Assembly (NCBI GenBank): GCA_015847255.1
Contig: JADLZK010009229.1
Span: 62,001 to 126,000 of the forward strand
Origin: Hyparrhenia diplandra
Lineage: Eukaryota; Streptophyta; Magnoliopsida; Poales; Poaceae
Reading direction: 5' to 3'
DNA length: 64,000 nt
The position numbers and the translations under genes are program-made. The stretch's first letter is position 1, and every line of letters starts with the position of its first letter. The notes beneath the pieces are model-generated. The model had not been told where the DNA came from. It did not search any database and saw only the letters and a list, made by a program, of their open reading frames with translations. Positions 11,348 through 25,056 of the stretch are shown here, piece after piece.

Positions 11348-13607
11348 GGCAGCGACGAGCTACGGCCAGTTTGAATGGAGGTGCGAGTGCTTTGCTCAAT
11401 TGCAATGCGGAGAGGGCGAGGAAAGCAGCATATCCTTTTTTGTCTAATTAGTGACATTGTGGTTAATTTTCTTTAACTTCATGAGTCTTGTGGTTTTTAT
11501 GGCACCTCGTGAGGGCTCCATGCAATCTATGGATCTGGAGCAGATTCAAGATTTTTATGGAGCTTCTACATAGTAAATCTAGAAGCGTATAACTTGGAAA
11601 AATAGACAAGATGTGTTAATGGATCTAGAACTGTTGGAGCTCTCCAAAACATGCACTGAAGAGAGCACACGGTTGCTCATCAGCGTAGGTGTGGACATAT
11701 TAGCCCCGATGAGTGTCCTCACCGTCTCTTAGACAATCATGAATACCATGTGGCCATCAACTCCACAAGATCTAGTGACAAGATCTGCATATCTTGGTGT
11801 GGACATGTTTTTCTTGCAATGACAGACAAGCCAATGGGTCAACTTAAAGAGTCTCCCTTTGTCCTAAATTATGTGTTGTTTCGTTTTTTTCGTGCTATAA
11901 GTTTAACTTGATTTATAACCAATATGTATAATATTTATATCTTTGAATAAATTTATTAAAAAACTAAATTTAAAGATTTTTTTAATGATTAATTATGTAC
12001 CATAAATATTATTATTTTTTAATAAGTTATTTTTCGAGAAGCACGAACAGTTATTTTGGGAGAAAGAAGTAATGCCAACGCATAGCCACGCCCACGGGGC
12101 CTGCTGTCCATCTCAGCTCATCTCTTTCTGGCTGAGGCTCTGAGCATGGATTCCCAGTCAAATCCTGGGCTATACGCGACCGTTTTCCATATGGGTTAAA
12201 AACTTTTGGGCCTCTGTTGTACTCCATCTTTCTATGCAGGTCATGATTGGAACCTCCGAAAGGCTGTTGGTAGCAGGAAATCACTGCACGCGTCTCATCA
12301 TTACATTATTATTATTATTACACGAACGGTTGAGTTAGGTATTTCAGCAGGGATCTGTTTGCCGCCGGACCACACCAACTTTGCATACATGCAATGCTGA
12401 TTTTAAAGACACACGGAGAGAATTTGGCATTCATCATTGAGTTTCGCGAGGAGCGCGCACAATGTGTGCAGCTAGCAGATTGGGGTCTCAGTAACTCAAT
12501 ACTATGCTTTCACAAATAAGTACAATTGGCTAATTAAGAAAACCGGCGTTCTGTACGTGTCGCCACAACCGTCAGGTATATACAAACAATGCTGCAGGAA
12601 GAATCTCTGTAAAATTCTCAAACGGGGTCGTCATTTGTCTACGTACACACTACACTAGGCCTACCCTGACACGAGCATTGAGTACGTAGCAACATGCATC
12701 TACACACACACGGGACCAGACCAGCTAGGCAAGTTGCACAAACTCGTCCGTACTTACGTACAATCGATCGTGCTCGTGCAGGGATAGTCCGGCACAGCTG
12801 CCGGCGTTTGGCATCGCGTGCATGAGCATGATGATGTGTAGTGTAGGCGTCCTTGTTCCGATCCGCCGGCATCGTCGCCATCATACCGCCGTTCCGGACT
12901 GCAAAATGTCCCAACTGTACGTGTGAGAAAAAGTACTCTGAGGTTTCATCTCAAACCATTCTACCTTTAGACAAGAGCCATATAGAGTCATATTTTTAGC
13001 CGCCCTAGTGATATATCACGTCCATATGTGTACGAGATGGCAACCTGTCGTGTTAGGATTGGGAAGCAACGACAAAAATTGAATGAAACAGCTAGCGATT
13101 GATGTATGTATATATCTAGAGGGTGTCTCTTGTCGCCTGTGAAATATTCCATTCCAAATGATTACGTGCATGCACGAACATCTCTAGATCCAGTGTACTC
13201 CGAAAGTTAATTTCATACATGTTTCCCCGGTAGGTTCCTGAAATGGTTTGTCGAGATATCCAGTGTACTCCGAAAGTTAATTTCACATAGAGGCAGCACC
13301 CATCAATTTTGAAGCAAATGGAACACCTGGGGCTCACATCATCCTCCTCTAACTAAAAAAAAAAAAAGTATGAAAAGTAGAATTCATCAGTGGTCAAACA
13401 TTTTAAAATTTTAAGTCAATCAAATTTTAAAATGTTTGACTTAAGACAATCTCAAAATAACTTTCCTCAGGAACAAAGAGGGAGTAGCAATGCATGCTGT
13501 TGCTGCAACGTATGTAGGTGCTGTACATTTGTGGCTGAGTCGGAGCTATATGTACCAATCAGTGCAGTGCACCTGGAAATTGTCGTGGTTTTGGTTTCCC
13601 TTGCAAG
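11348..13607. other. intergenic, no gene recognised
   Basis: Mixed sequence with an AT-rich MITE-like patch (~11865-12060), an (ATT)n microsatellite near 12305-12321, and a direct repeat of a ~24-bp segment containing CCAGTGTACTCCGAAAGTTA (13189 and 13259). The short open frames show no domain I recognise. Confidence 0.45.
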
Positions 13608-13609
13608 TA

Positions 13610-13841
13610 CTCTCTCCATCTCAAAACATCTTAAGTTTTACCAAATTTATATGATAACATAATAATACTTATGATGTCAACTAAGTAACATTAGATTTTC
13701 ATCAATTATATTTCATAGTATATATACCTAGCTTGATGTCAAAATCTTTAATAATTCTCTCTACAATTTTGGTCAAACTTGAAATGCTTTAACTCTCCTA
13801 GATTTTTTTTTTTGATTGACTTACAATTTGGGATGGAGGGG
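13610..13841. mobile_element. Stowaway-like MITE
   Basis: Terminal inverted repeats CTCTCTCCATCTCAAA and TTTGGGATGGAGGGG flank ~230 bp of AT-rich DNA, with a TA dinucleotide on each side (13608-13609 and 13842-13843). These are the hallmarks of Tc1/mariner-derived Stowaway MITEs. A diverged relative lies near 30.9-31.2 kb. Confidence 0.8.
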
Positions 13842-13843
13842 TA

Positions 13844-14384
13844 TATACAAACCAACTATGATCATTTGCTACCTGTGTTTGTGTTTGGTTGTTGCTATAT
13901 AGTGTAGTGGGGAATGGAGATCAGTATGAACACAACATTTCTCTTTTGGCGAACTAACACGCCATTTATTTGAAGGTCTGGTCTCTATCCATCATGCACT
14001 CCGTCCGATCCTGGTCCTCATGTTACGTTGTTGCCTAAAGGGCAACAGTACATGGCTGGGCTGGCTGCTCATGCATGCACACACATGCCTGTACTAGCTA
14101 GTGCTTCTTGTTCATCATCTGTTTGGTCGTCGTTCATCAGCACATGATGCTAGGGCCAGCATTTCGCGCTGGTCCACCCCTCCCACGCTTATACCATCCG
14201 GACGGACGCACCGTACATTTGGCTAGCTAGCTTGTCACATGTGTAGACCACCACGCACGTAGCACGATCCGCTACAGTTACATCCACATGAGAGCGACTT
14301 CAACTCAGAAATCACGCACACTTGAAACCCGTTTCGAGGGCCAACAAGTTGACCAGATGTTTGTAACTTTTCATCAAGGGCCAC
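13844..14384. other. intergenic, no gene recognised
   Basis: No domain-bearing frame, RNA gene or clear repeat boundary seen. Confidence 0.4.
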
Positions 14385-14650
14385 ATTTTTTTTCTTTACA
14401 GAAAAGCCTGAGCTTTATTAATCAGGAATGCATGGTTTTAAATCATTTACAAATAATCTTATAGCAAAATCAGGTACATGTCGTAGCCACACTGCCGATG
14501 ACAAAACTTTACAAGCATGCTTTGCTCGAAGAGTAATTAACAACCCTATATTGTTATCTCTTTATGAAGGCAATAATTCATCCCCTTGAAGTTCATCTGT
14601 GACTGTGAGTGCTTGTCTTTCCTTTACTTGTATGGCTAGGCCGGACCTGT
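14385..14650 (-). mobile_element. LINE 3'-end fragment (minus)
   Basis: On the minus strand the sequence ends in a TTAATAAAGC-type stretch followed by an A-rich tail (plus-strand T run at 14387-14394). This is a common form of grass L1-like 3' UTR. No coding part was recognised. Confidence 0.4.
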
Positions 14651-14654
14651 TTTT

Positions 14655-17560
14655 TTTAAGGACTGGGAGGGGCTGAGACCCTACTTGAATTTTATTAAAA
14701 CAAAATGTTTAAACCTTTACAAAATATAATCAAGAAACATAAAAGGTGAGAAAGAAAATAGCTAAAAACTACACAAATTTCACAAAATTGTCTAGCCATT
14801 GATCAATCAAAGGATGAAGTCTTGTCTTTGCTCGTAGCACAACTAGAGCCAATTCTCGTCTGAACACTTCGCTGCATGTCGAATAGTATGAGCCAGATTT
14901 CTAAAATTATGTCATTCCCGCATCATCCATATAGCCCAGCACATTGTGGTGATGATTTCCATGAAGAATGACAATCTTAACTGATCTTTATGTCTTTCCT
15001 GGATAACATAAATGTCACTTGAATTTGGGATTATAATATGAAGACGATACCAGTAAAGCCATGTCAAAAGGGCAATGAAAAAGCATATGAAGAAGGTCTT
15101 CTTCCAACCTAAGGGTACAAAAAGACACGATTATAATCTAGGAGTTGCATACCACGTTGTTTAAGAAGAGCTCGAGTTGCTAATTTGACACTTAAAATCA
15201 ACGAGAAAAAAAGAGTTTTCTTTTATTTGGACATGATGAAGTCAACATCCATCTATAAGAGTTATGAATATGCTGCTGCCCCATAAGATGCTTATAAGCC
15301 TGATTTGTTGAGAAAGAAGAACCCCAAACATAAGACTAAACATCTTTATTTTGACTAAGTTGTAAAGACAATAATTCAGTGTTGAGAATTTGGAATTTGG
15401 TGAAAAGCCTCAATTGAAAAGGGGCATGAAAAAGGTCTTCCAGACGGTCAATTGCAACAACATATTTCAGGCAAATTTATTGAACCTTAGCAAAATAAAA
15501 TAGCTCAAGATACGACTGAGAATATCATCCCAAGTGCCTAACAAAGGAACACCACGTGGAATCATCTTGAACAATGCTTCGAGCCAATGATTTGAAAGGG
15601 GTCAACAATTACAAAATATCTCTCCACCAAAATGAGCCCCTATAACATATTTCGATAAAGGTAAATTGTTTCTAAAAAAATATCGACCCCAAACCAATTG
15701 AACCCATGCGGTAGATACCTTGTTAAAACACTTGTGAAGATGCTTCACTATTAAGCTTTCATTGTGTACCTTGAGATCACGAACTCCAAGACCACCTTTA
15801 ATCTTTTAGCTTGCAAACTAGGGTCCAAGTTGCCTTTCATGGTTTTTTTTATTATTTAGATAGCAACCTCTCCAAAGACAATATTTTCAAAAACTTGTCA
15901 ATTTGCTTTATAATTGTCTTTGGCAAAATGAAAGTGCACTTGATGAAATTAGAAGAGCTATTAGAATAGCATTAACCATATGTAATCTACCAGCAGATAA
16001 AATAAAAAGAGAAATTAACAAGCCTTCTTTCACATTTAGATACCATAAGCCAAAAATGTGCAACCAAGCATTTTGGAAAAACTAAGGGGAAGACCCAAGT
16101 AAGTAAAAGAAAAAAGACATTGTTGGGGCATCCCAAGAGGAAAGGGTAATACATGCAACCTCTCCTCGGAGAAATCAATAGGGGCCATGGAAGAGTTTTA
16201 TTTTTTGTAAAAAATACTTTTAGGCTAGTAGATTCAGCATAGGACATGAGAATATCCTTCAATGGTTGTGGCGATTAACATATCCATGCATAAAAAAATC
16301 AATATCATCTACATATTGAAGAATTGGAAAATCAGTGTCATCTAGAAGAGGCAAACTTAATAAATTATTGTCCCTAGCACTGTAGAGAATGGAGGAGATC
16401 AACTAATAGAACAAAGGGCAAAGGTGAAAGTGGATCTCCCTATCTAACAACTCTTCCGGAATGAAAACCTTTTCTATGTATGTCATTTAGAAGGACAGAT
16501 GAGGTTCGAGAACTAAAGATAATTTTCATCCAATTAAGCCATTTAGTAGGGAAATCTTTGTGTTCCATAATTTCTAGCATTAAGTCATGCTCAACCTTAT
16601 CAAATGATTTCTCAAATCCAATTCTAACACAATAATCTCTCTTTTTTGATTGATGGCACATATGCAAGTATTCTAGGGCCCATGTTGCACATAGTCTTGA
16701 ATGGTTCTATGTTTCACAAAACCATATTGATTTTAATGCATCAAGGAAGGTAACATCAGTTGCAACCTATTTGCCAACATCTTAGTGATCAAGTTAACTG
16801 AAGTATTAAGTAAATAAATAGTCCTACAATCATAAAAATCTCATAGGATCATCCTTTTTTTGGAATAAGAGTTATAAATGAGCCAATTATGCTTCACAAG
16901 CAAATATTTTTAGCATAAAAAGCCTGACATAAAGAGTAAAAGTCTTCCTTCATAATGGGCCAACACTTCTTCAGGAAATATGTATTAAAGCCAACTGGAC
17001 CTAGGGATTTGTTAAAGGGTAAACATCAATCTCCTCATGAGTAAATGGTTGTATTAGATTAGAGAGATCAACTAAATAATCTAGGAGATTTGATAAATTG
17101 TAAAGTCAAGGCCTGAAAAATTGTATAACGATCATTTTCAACAATAACCATGTGTATGTGTTGGGTACCCATCGTATATATGGGCTGGAGAAATAGCCTC
17201 TCTACTATAGGGAAGTTGTTAAGCCTCCTATGCATCAAAAACAAATCAAATTGAACATGTGACAAAGCTAGTACCACATTTCCTTTTTTCATCTTTCACT
17301 ATTATCGCAAGGCCTGCTATGCTAGTTTCCTTATAAAAAGATGCATGGCCATTAATTTCCACCAAGTTGAGGAGGTTTTCATCTATAGATACAAAACAAC
17401 TTCTTTCTTTTTTATGGACCCATTGTTTGTTTGCCTTTGTTATCCCCACACTTGTGCTTTTGTTAGATTTATAACAAGGAAAACTTTTCTTTGGATTTTT
17501 TCTTCAAGAATGTTTTTTTTTTCTTCAAGAAGTTCCCAAGAGCCTCTCGTAGCATCTCTT
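14655..17560 (-). mobile_element. L1-like LINE remnant with reverse transcriptase and zinc-binding region (minus)
   Basis: Reading the minus strand, the element ends in an A-rich tail (T run at ~14650-14658). Upstream of the tail lies a degraded zf-RVT region (~14990-15190; LATRALLKQRGMQL). Next is a reverse transcriptase core with the catalytic box YVDD at 16304-16315 (context QYVDDIDFFM), then GDPLSPL and FEKSFDKVEHDLMLEIMEHK (16440-16667). Further upstream are more RT scraps (SLGPVGFNTYFLKKCWP-like, ~16960-17030). Many stops and frameshifts make it inactive. The order RT then zf-RVT then tail is that of plant L1-type LINEs. The 5' limit is uncertain and abuts the tail of the next LINE. Confidence 0.75.
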
Positions 17561-18295
17561 TTTTTTTGGAAAATGCAGGAGAGCTGCGTTTCATTGTATT
17601 ATAGATAAAGAAAAAATGAGGGTCCCCAACAGGATCCTCACTCATACAGGGACCAAATATGAGTGAGGCGATTACACAAGTTCATGAGTAAAACACATGA
17701 AAACAATCACAACACGACCTTAACTAGGAGGACCTAGTCTGAACAACCCAAGATCTTCTAGCTTTTTCGCCCCAGCCATGCACCAGAGGTTGTGCTCATT
17801 CTTCACTCACTCCAAATCAAGTTAATCGAAGGTGAAGCCCCCTCAAAAACACAAGCATTCCTATGTTTCCAAATAATCTAGGCTCCTAGAATAATTAGAG
17901 AGTTTACTCCTTTCCTGTGATCCTTGACAACTCTGCATATAGCCTTGCGCCACCAATCAGCAAAACTTAGTTCATTATGATGGGGGACACAATCAGCTAG
18001 GTTCAACAGGGAGAATAATTTGAACCAAAATTGTCTTGCCACCACACAAGATGTGAGCAGATGTTGCATTGTCTCATCTTCTTGATCGCATAGGGGACAC
18101 TTATTCGGGTGAGAGAGGCCCCTCTTAGTGAGCCTATCCGCTGTCCAACATCTATTCCGGATTGCCAACCACAAAAACATTTTGCATTTGCTCAGGGCCC
18201 AAGTCTTCCATAACCGATGCCAAGGTTCAAAGGTCACTGCACCACAGAAAAAAGCTTTATAGGCTGATTGTGAACTTGAGAACACATGATGATAT
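17561..18295 (-). mobile_element. 5'-truncated LINE with zf-RVT domain (minus)
   Basis: An open minus frame from 18285 to 17878 encodes a reverse-transcriptase zinc-binding (zf-RVT) domain. It shows W-LSKCKMFLWLAIRNRCWTA, then RGLSHPNKCPLCDQEDET and MQHLLTSCVVARQFW (CxxC then HxxxxC). The 3' part follows to an A-rich end: minus-strand ATGAAACGCAGCTCTCCTGCA before the tail at ~17562-17571, a typical grass LINE 3' end. The RT and endonuclease parts are missing, as expected for a 5'-truncated insertion. Confidence 0.72.
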
Positions 18296-18539
18296 CATGG
18301 TACTTTTAATTCATCCTTGCTTCCACATAGTTCACAGGTAGGAGCTCTCTCCAGGCGTCGTTTGAAAGAAATTTTACAATGGTTGGAAAAACATGAGCCA
18401 TTTATTGGGCAAGATGAAACGGTACAAAAATAGAAGTTACCAATGTTAAGGAACCTAGAGGTATTAAATAAGTAGAGATAGCCAGATGAGCATGGAAACG
18501 TCGGACCACACTCCCTGTCTTATATACATCAATACCTCT

Positions 18540-19850
18540 ATTCCTAGAAGCCACATCTTTCATTTCTGAAAACATCCGGATGCAACATGAACATTTCTAT
18601 AATCAGGTTCAGCTAGAGTGGTTTTCTACAACTCAACATCATGATGCAACACAAAATATTATTGTTAAGTTCAAGAATTTGAGGAAAACCCTAAAGGACT
18701 AGAATCATACTCTTTCAAATTTGAAAGAGACCATTGATAGAGTTAAACTTGTTCTAAGTTTTATTAATTTTCCGAGAGGAATTTAGGGATCCAGTAGAGG
18801 AGAATTTGATTTCTCTCCTTAAGCAGCAAATTAAGATCATACTGAAATCATAAAGGCCAAATTAAATGGGTTACTTTGGGTGATGCTAGCACACACTTTT
18901 TTTCATGATCATGCCACTATGAAATACAGATGGAACCAAATAACTTATCCGGCCAATGACAAAAGATGAGATTGAGAACAACTAGCTATTGTAAAATTCT
19001 TTTTTATCTCTCCCAACACTTCAATAAACAAAGAAATATCTCTCATTTCGTTCTGAGATTCACAAAAGATGAGATAGATCAAGTAGTCAAGAATTTGCCT
19101 TCACATAAAGCCCCCTGGTCCTGATGGTTTCAATATTGATTTCTTGAAGAAATGTTGGCCCATTATTTGAGAAGATTTCTACACCTTTTTGAGGAGTTTC
19201 ATAGTGGACAAGTTTGCCATCGAGCATAAATGGCTCCAACATTACTCTCATTCCTAAAAAAGGATGGTCATGAGAGGGTTTTAGATTTTAGACCCATATC
19301 TCTTAGATTATAGTCAACTCCACTTTCTTTGATATATGAGAATCAATATGGTTTCATTAAGCATGCAACAATACAAGATTGTATTTTTGGTCCCTTGAGT
19401 ACCTACGTATGTGTCATCAGTCCAAGGAGTTGATTATTTTGAAACAAGGCTTTGAAAAAAGACATTGATAAAGTTGAACATCAGCTCATGCGATCATGAA
19501 AGCAAAAAAGGTTTTCCAGGGAAAATGGCTCCAATGGATGCAACAGATCTTCAATACAACAACCTCAGTTGTCCTTCTAAATGGAGTGCCAGGTAAGACC
19601 TTTCATTGCATTAGAGGAGTGAGATAGGGAGATCCTCTTTCTCCCCTACTTTTTGTCCTAGCTGCAGATCAGACTCTCTTAAATGTTGCATGTTCAGAAG
19701 GGGATTTAAGATTGCCAATACCTCTAAGAAATTATCAAGATTTTCCTATTCTCCAGACAACACACTCATCTTTATGCAAAGAGATATAGGTCAACTAATA
19801 TTTTTGAGGAATTTATTCAATAAATTTGGGGACTCAAATGTGTAACAACA
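18540..19850 (+). mobile_element. L1-like LINE reverse transcriptase remnant (plus)
   Basis: The plus strand reads, with stops and frame changes, a LINE ORF2: THFFHDHATMKYRWNQI (~18890), then a KAPGPDGFNIDFLKKCWPII-like block (~19105-19165), GKWLQWMQQIFNTTTSVVLL (~19520-19580) and GDPLSPLLFVLAADQTLL (~19630-19680). The YADD box region (~19740) is degraded. It lies opposite in orientation to the two minus LINE copies beside it. It is a dead copy and both limits are approximate. Confidence 0.72.
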
Positions 19851-22314
19851 CCGATTATCTTTGCTACGATTAACTGGGTGGAATTACTAAGAACACTGAA
19901 TTAACCACGAATTCAATCGAGTACTGGGTGGAATCGGTAATCGCCGGCGAGCTCCAGCCGCAGCTGGCCTCCTCAAGTTCCTCACCGGCGTGTACCAAGA
20001 CAGATTCAAACGCAACCTGCTTTACAAGTCATATAGCTGTTTACAGCTGCTCTTGCTGGGCGATTCGGGCGTGGCCGGTTGGGCGAGAGCACTGGGCTTC
20101 TCATCACACCTTCCAGTCCGGTCCAAGTAACCTTTGGATTGGGCCGTCTTCCTCTTTTTGCTTTGGGGCGTGCTTACAGGGTGGACCGTGACACAATGGT
20201 CTAAAAGTAAATTATGGAAAGTCTTTCATGATGGCTATAAATATGCCTGAGCAAAGGTTTGATGAACTAGAAAAATGCTTTTGGATGTTCTAAATGGTCC
20301 TTACCTTCTACATGTCTTGGTTTGCCCCTCATTATTGCTAAGCCAACTGTTGCAGATTTTTTGGCCTCTAGTTACAAAATGTGAAAGGAGATTGGTGAGT
20401 GTTTGTTCCTTCTTAATAAATTGTGAATATCAGCATAACACAAACACAACAAGTAATTCTAAGCTTGATGGATGGATATTTTAGCATCATGTGGTTTATG
20501 AATTGTTATTCAAATCTTTCCCTCCACACAGTACTCAAGCATGTGCAACATTTCTCAATTTTCAATGTAGTACACTTAACCAACCATTTGAGTTGGTGTA
20601 TAGGTTGCTAAAAGTGCAACACCCTTTGATAGTTGTAGTTGGGCTGATCGAGTTATGCATGACTGATCGGACCAACCTTTTAAATAGTTTTTCATATATT
20701 AATAATAATAGAATTGGGTAATCTAGAAATTTATATAGGCATAACCTAGAAAATTTAATGATGGATAATTAAATGGAGATTTGGGGAATAATTTAGTTTT
20801 TTTAGCAATGATAAAAATATTAAGTTTGGTTCAAATTTAAGGTTAGTGGATAGTTTTTCATATAAATTGGGAGGCTACACTTTAGATTATATTTGATAAT
20901 GTCACATATAACTGGGTAATTTGGATGTAGATTTAGGGGTTACTTTATCTTGTTCTTTTTCATAGTGGTAGATGTTATAATTTATCGTTTCAGGAAAACC
21001 AACATTCCTGCAAAAATCTTCTAAAATTACATATCAGTGTCGTTCAATGTTTTCTGTCCTTATCGTTTCAGGAACATGGCTGATAAGGCTCAACACAGTC
21101 CTGGCCAGATGGGGTACGGTGGACACGACACACTATAGACGCATAAGCGCATTGAGTGCGGAGCTGTAGAGCGTGTGGGATCACGAGACTTTGATGCTAC
21201 CATATACACCAGATGGGCATGGCATGGCATGGCTGCAGATTCAAGTCACTGCATCCTTGCCTGTTTCACCGTCCAGGCAAACATGGCCACAGAGCTCAAC
21301 TATAGCTGCTGGATGTTCACAGCAAAGCTACTGCATGCTTTTCGGCTGGGGTTCAGAGGGAAGCCGTTTACAGCAACCACGCCACACATGGCTGCTGACT
21401 GAATCTGACTGACCATCACTTATTTGAGCAGATGCTAACATGGAGCTATCTAAGGTTAAAAAACGAACAAAGGTGAAAGGGATCCACCGGTGCTATGTGC
21501 TCTGCGTTTGTAGCCATGATGGTGCCCTGGAGCTGGATGGATGGGTGGATTGATGGACCCATGCACATGAGAAGCACTCTTCTACCTTTGAACCCTGACC
21601 ACACAGAGCGCCAGTGGGCAGTGGCCCTCCTATATTCATGCTACTTCATCAGAGCTAAAACAGGAGATTTCTCTTTTTTTCTAAAATAAAAATCACAGAT
21701 GATATGAGACTTCAAAATTGTAGCTAGCCTTTGCATCAACGGGATGACCCTTAATTTTCACAGTTCCACAACAGAGTCACAGACATGAGAAGTGTCATTG
21801 CCTAGTGGTCTCTGTTGAAAAAATGCTGACAAGTGACCTCCGTTGAAAATATGCCACTGAACTTGGCCAGACTGAAACTAAACAAGAAGATGAACCTGCT
21901 CTTTTTTTTTTTCCTCCAGCAGCATATAGTTAGAAAAGAACTCCAAGAATATGGATTTTTATGATGGCATTGGCAATGTTAACTGAGAAAGCTACGTCTA
22001 TTCGGGACAACAGACTACAGAGTAGCAGCAAGCTATTTCAAAACTAGCATATATATAATACATCTTTGTACAAAAAGAAAAGCCAAAGGTGAAAGGAACA
22101 ACACAAAATCCTACTGACCATTAGCTTACACAATATGATGTCCACAGACCAGTCCAGAGTTTACTTTGTACCAGATAAAAGTTCAACCTTAGAAAAGAGA
22201 AGTTCTAGACTTGCGGCCAATAGCTCAACCCTATGATTTCCCAAGCCTCCAAAATCAGGGGATAACTAAATCCCCTCTTATTTTTGCACTTAACATCACT
22301 TGGTTCTGGCTTTC
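19851..22314. other. intergenic, no gene recognised; 3' flank of the HIPP gene
   Basis: Short frames near 19.9-20.2 kb and 21.2-21.7 kb have no domain I recognise. The last few hundred bases are presumably the 3' UTR of the minus-strand HIPP gene. Confidence 0.4.
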
Positions 22315-24613
22315 TCACATCACAGAACAGCCATTTGGGTTCTCATCGCTAAAGAGCTGAGGCGCGTACTGATCGGCATAACCATATCCAGTCTGATGAT
22401 TGAGCCTTGGGTAGTGCATATACATATTAGCAATGGCGCCAGGGTCTCTATCTTTCTCTTCAGCACCAGCATTGTCATCATCCTTCAGCTTATCTGCTTT
22501 CCCATCTCCACCAGCTTCTCCATCGTCTTTCTTTTCCTTCTTGTCATCATCCTTCTTCTCCTCCCCACCTTCGGCTGCCTTCTTCTCGTCCTTGGCATTG
22601 CCATCATCAACATTCTCAGCTGCAACCGGCTCAGATTTGACAATAGCAGCATGCTTGCCAGTGCGCCTATACACATAATCAGCCAGCTTGGCCTCCTCAA
22701 ACACACCCTTCACAGTGACTTGAGAAGCCTTCAGGTCTGCCTCTACAGATTGCACTCCTGCAAGGCCACATTACAAGTTAATTGATGAATACATGAGAAT
22801 CAGTTGTCTGCCTTGACCTGACATTGTTTCCTAAACTGAAATAATAGATTAAACCGTATACTGCGTTGTTCTTATTTAAAGATATTTTTTGTCAAACAAG
22901 TAAGTACTTACTGGCTTAGTGAACTTAAATTAAAACTATTTGTAGTTTTTTGTGACATGTTAACTACATGTTCAGTGTGCATCTCAGTCTAATACAAAGA
23001 GAGAACACCGAGTATATCTTGTATCAAACACAAATTGCGGCACTGTAACAGTTATCAAGTTTCACAGACATACTATGAATATTGACTGGTGTAATCATTG
23101 AAGTTTGATGTATCTTGCTGATTTGCTGAAACATAAAGCATCATCCATCACAAGAAGACTTTAGTGAACTAATGGAAAGCTACGTTATGATGGAACAAGA
23201 AGACTTTAGTGAACTAATGGAAAGCTACGTTATAATGGATCATACAGGGGAGAGGTGGCAACAGATTTGTACCTTTCATCTTGAGGATTCTCTTCTTGAT
23301 CACTTGCGCGCAGGCCTCACAATGCATATGCACCTTAAGCACCACAGCGAGCACCGTGGGCTTTAGTACAAAACAAAACATCAATGTCTCAGTCTCAAAT
23401 CATAGAAACAATAACACAATGCACATAAATTTGAGGCGACACATAATTGGAAGTAAAAATGGCAATGCAGTGTGCTCAAGAATCTAGGTAAGGCTAATTC
23501 ACCTCCTCTTTCTTTTCAGGTTTTGGTGGCTCAGGTTCTTCCTTTTTCTCCTCTTCCTTCTTCTCTTCTTTCGGCGATGGCATTGGCGAGAGAAGCTCTA
23601 CCTTGCGGCCTGTCTTCTTCTGCACGCGTTCCACCACCTTCATTGGGTCAGCAGCTGCCTTTTTCCCCTTAACGACCACCTTGTGTGCCTTCGTATCTGC
23701 AATAACATCTTCAACACCTGCACATCACAAGACCTGTATTCAGGCTCTGGAAGCTCCATTGAAGGACTCGCACACTTGCAGGAAAATAAATAGAAAATTT
23801 GGAACAATTGCACAAAGAGACAGCATAAAAGTTCAGAACTCATGAACTTCAGTTTCCGAGTTGAGAATACAATGATTAGTAGAACTTATGGCAGACCCAG
23901 AATCTTTGCCATAATCCTTCATCGTCATTTTCTTTAGCATAATCCTTCATCATCATCTGATGACAGACAGAGGAGTTGCATCTTTCTTAAGGCAACCTGA
24001 ACTTCTTTTGAACATATGCTGCGCAGAGATGCATATTATACTACACTGAAGTGGTTTTGCATTATGAGATATCTGATTGGGCATTGAGGCTGCTGGGATC
24101 TAAATTGTTTCACCACTAACACAGGATACACGTGCGACTCTGAGTTGTCTCCTCCAAGCAAGCATTTGCCCACCTAACGTTTTCAAATGTAAATAAAGCA
24201 CCCACATGGTTTCGCTTAAAAATTTTCTCTCCAAAGTTTGACTGAACTCCAAAGGCAATATGATGATGCAGGTACTTATGTACTATGGTGATGCACAAGT
24301 ACAAAGAGAAAACGAGTAGTAGGAAAAAAAAAGGAAGAAATTTTTCAAACTCGCACCTTACGAAAGAGGCGCCTTAAACGTTCCATTAAAGCGATGCAGT
24401 ACACAAATAGTTGGTTACATTTCAAATGACCAGAAGTGCCGGAGGAAATCACTCCAGTAATTCAGAAAAGGGAACCCAGATTTCAATTTCAAATAAAACC
24501 TGGGGAAACAAAGAAATTTGTGCAGATTTCAACATGATTTTTGTAACCATGGAAGAAGAGAAGAGGTGACAATGCCAATATGCGACGTCCTGTTAGGAAA
24601 TCGGAGAGATAGG

Positions 24614-24646
<33 letters not shown>

Positions 24647-25056
24647 GCGAAAAACAACAACGACTAGTAGTAATAGTATGCCAACTATCAAGAACACTTC
24701 CTATTCAAAAAACAAAACAGCGAACACAACGGCACAGAGAAGAAGTAAATCTATTACCATCAAATCCCTTGAGAATCTTCTTGACCTTGCGCGCACAGCC
24801 CTCGCAGTGCATGAAGACCCGCATGACCACCTCCTCCGGCGGCGGCGGCGGCGGGGCCTCCTCCTTCTTCTCGTCCCCTCCTGCCCCCTGGTCCTTCTTC
24901 GGCTCCGCGTCCTTGGCCTTGTCGGCCGGCGCCGCCGCCTTGTCCTCCTGCACCACCGCACACACAAAACGAAGCACATCAAGATCTTCCCGCAACGCTC
25001 CCAGAGCCAGAGAGCATCGCTGCCAAGAAGCCGCGCGCAGGCATTACCTCGCCCAT
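22315..25056 (-). CDS. Heavy-metal-associated isoprenylated plant protein (HIPP) with two HMA domains
   Basis: Metallochaperone-like protein thought to bind soft metals (Cu, Zn, Cd) and to be membrane-tethered by prenylation. Exons on the minus strand are 25056-25048 (only ATG GGC GAG), 24947-24758, 23717-23503, 23360-23273 and 22757-22315. All have GT-AG borders and join in frame to 314 aa. HMA domain 1 has MHCEGC (Cys51/Cys54). HMA domain 2 has MHCEAC (Cys152/Cys155). Lys/Glu/Asp-rich and poly-Pro linkers separate them, and an acidic tail follows. The last residues CSVM form a CaaX farnesylation box, which defines the HIPP family against plain HPPs. The nine-base first coding exon is unusually short but fits the frame. 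Intron 1 contains a 26-T tract (24621-24646). The intron before the last exon contains a 45-bp tandem duplication. A hAT-like element sits just upstream. Confidence 0.9.
23150..23239. repeat. 45-bp tandem duplication in the HIPP last intron
   Basis: Two adjacent copies beginning ACAAGAAGACTTTAGTGAAC (23150-23194 and 23195-23239) differ by one base near the end. Lying wholly inside the intron, the duplication should not affect the protein. Confidence 0.9.
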
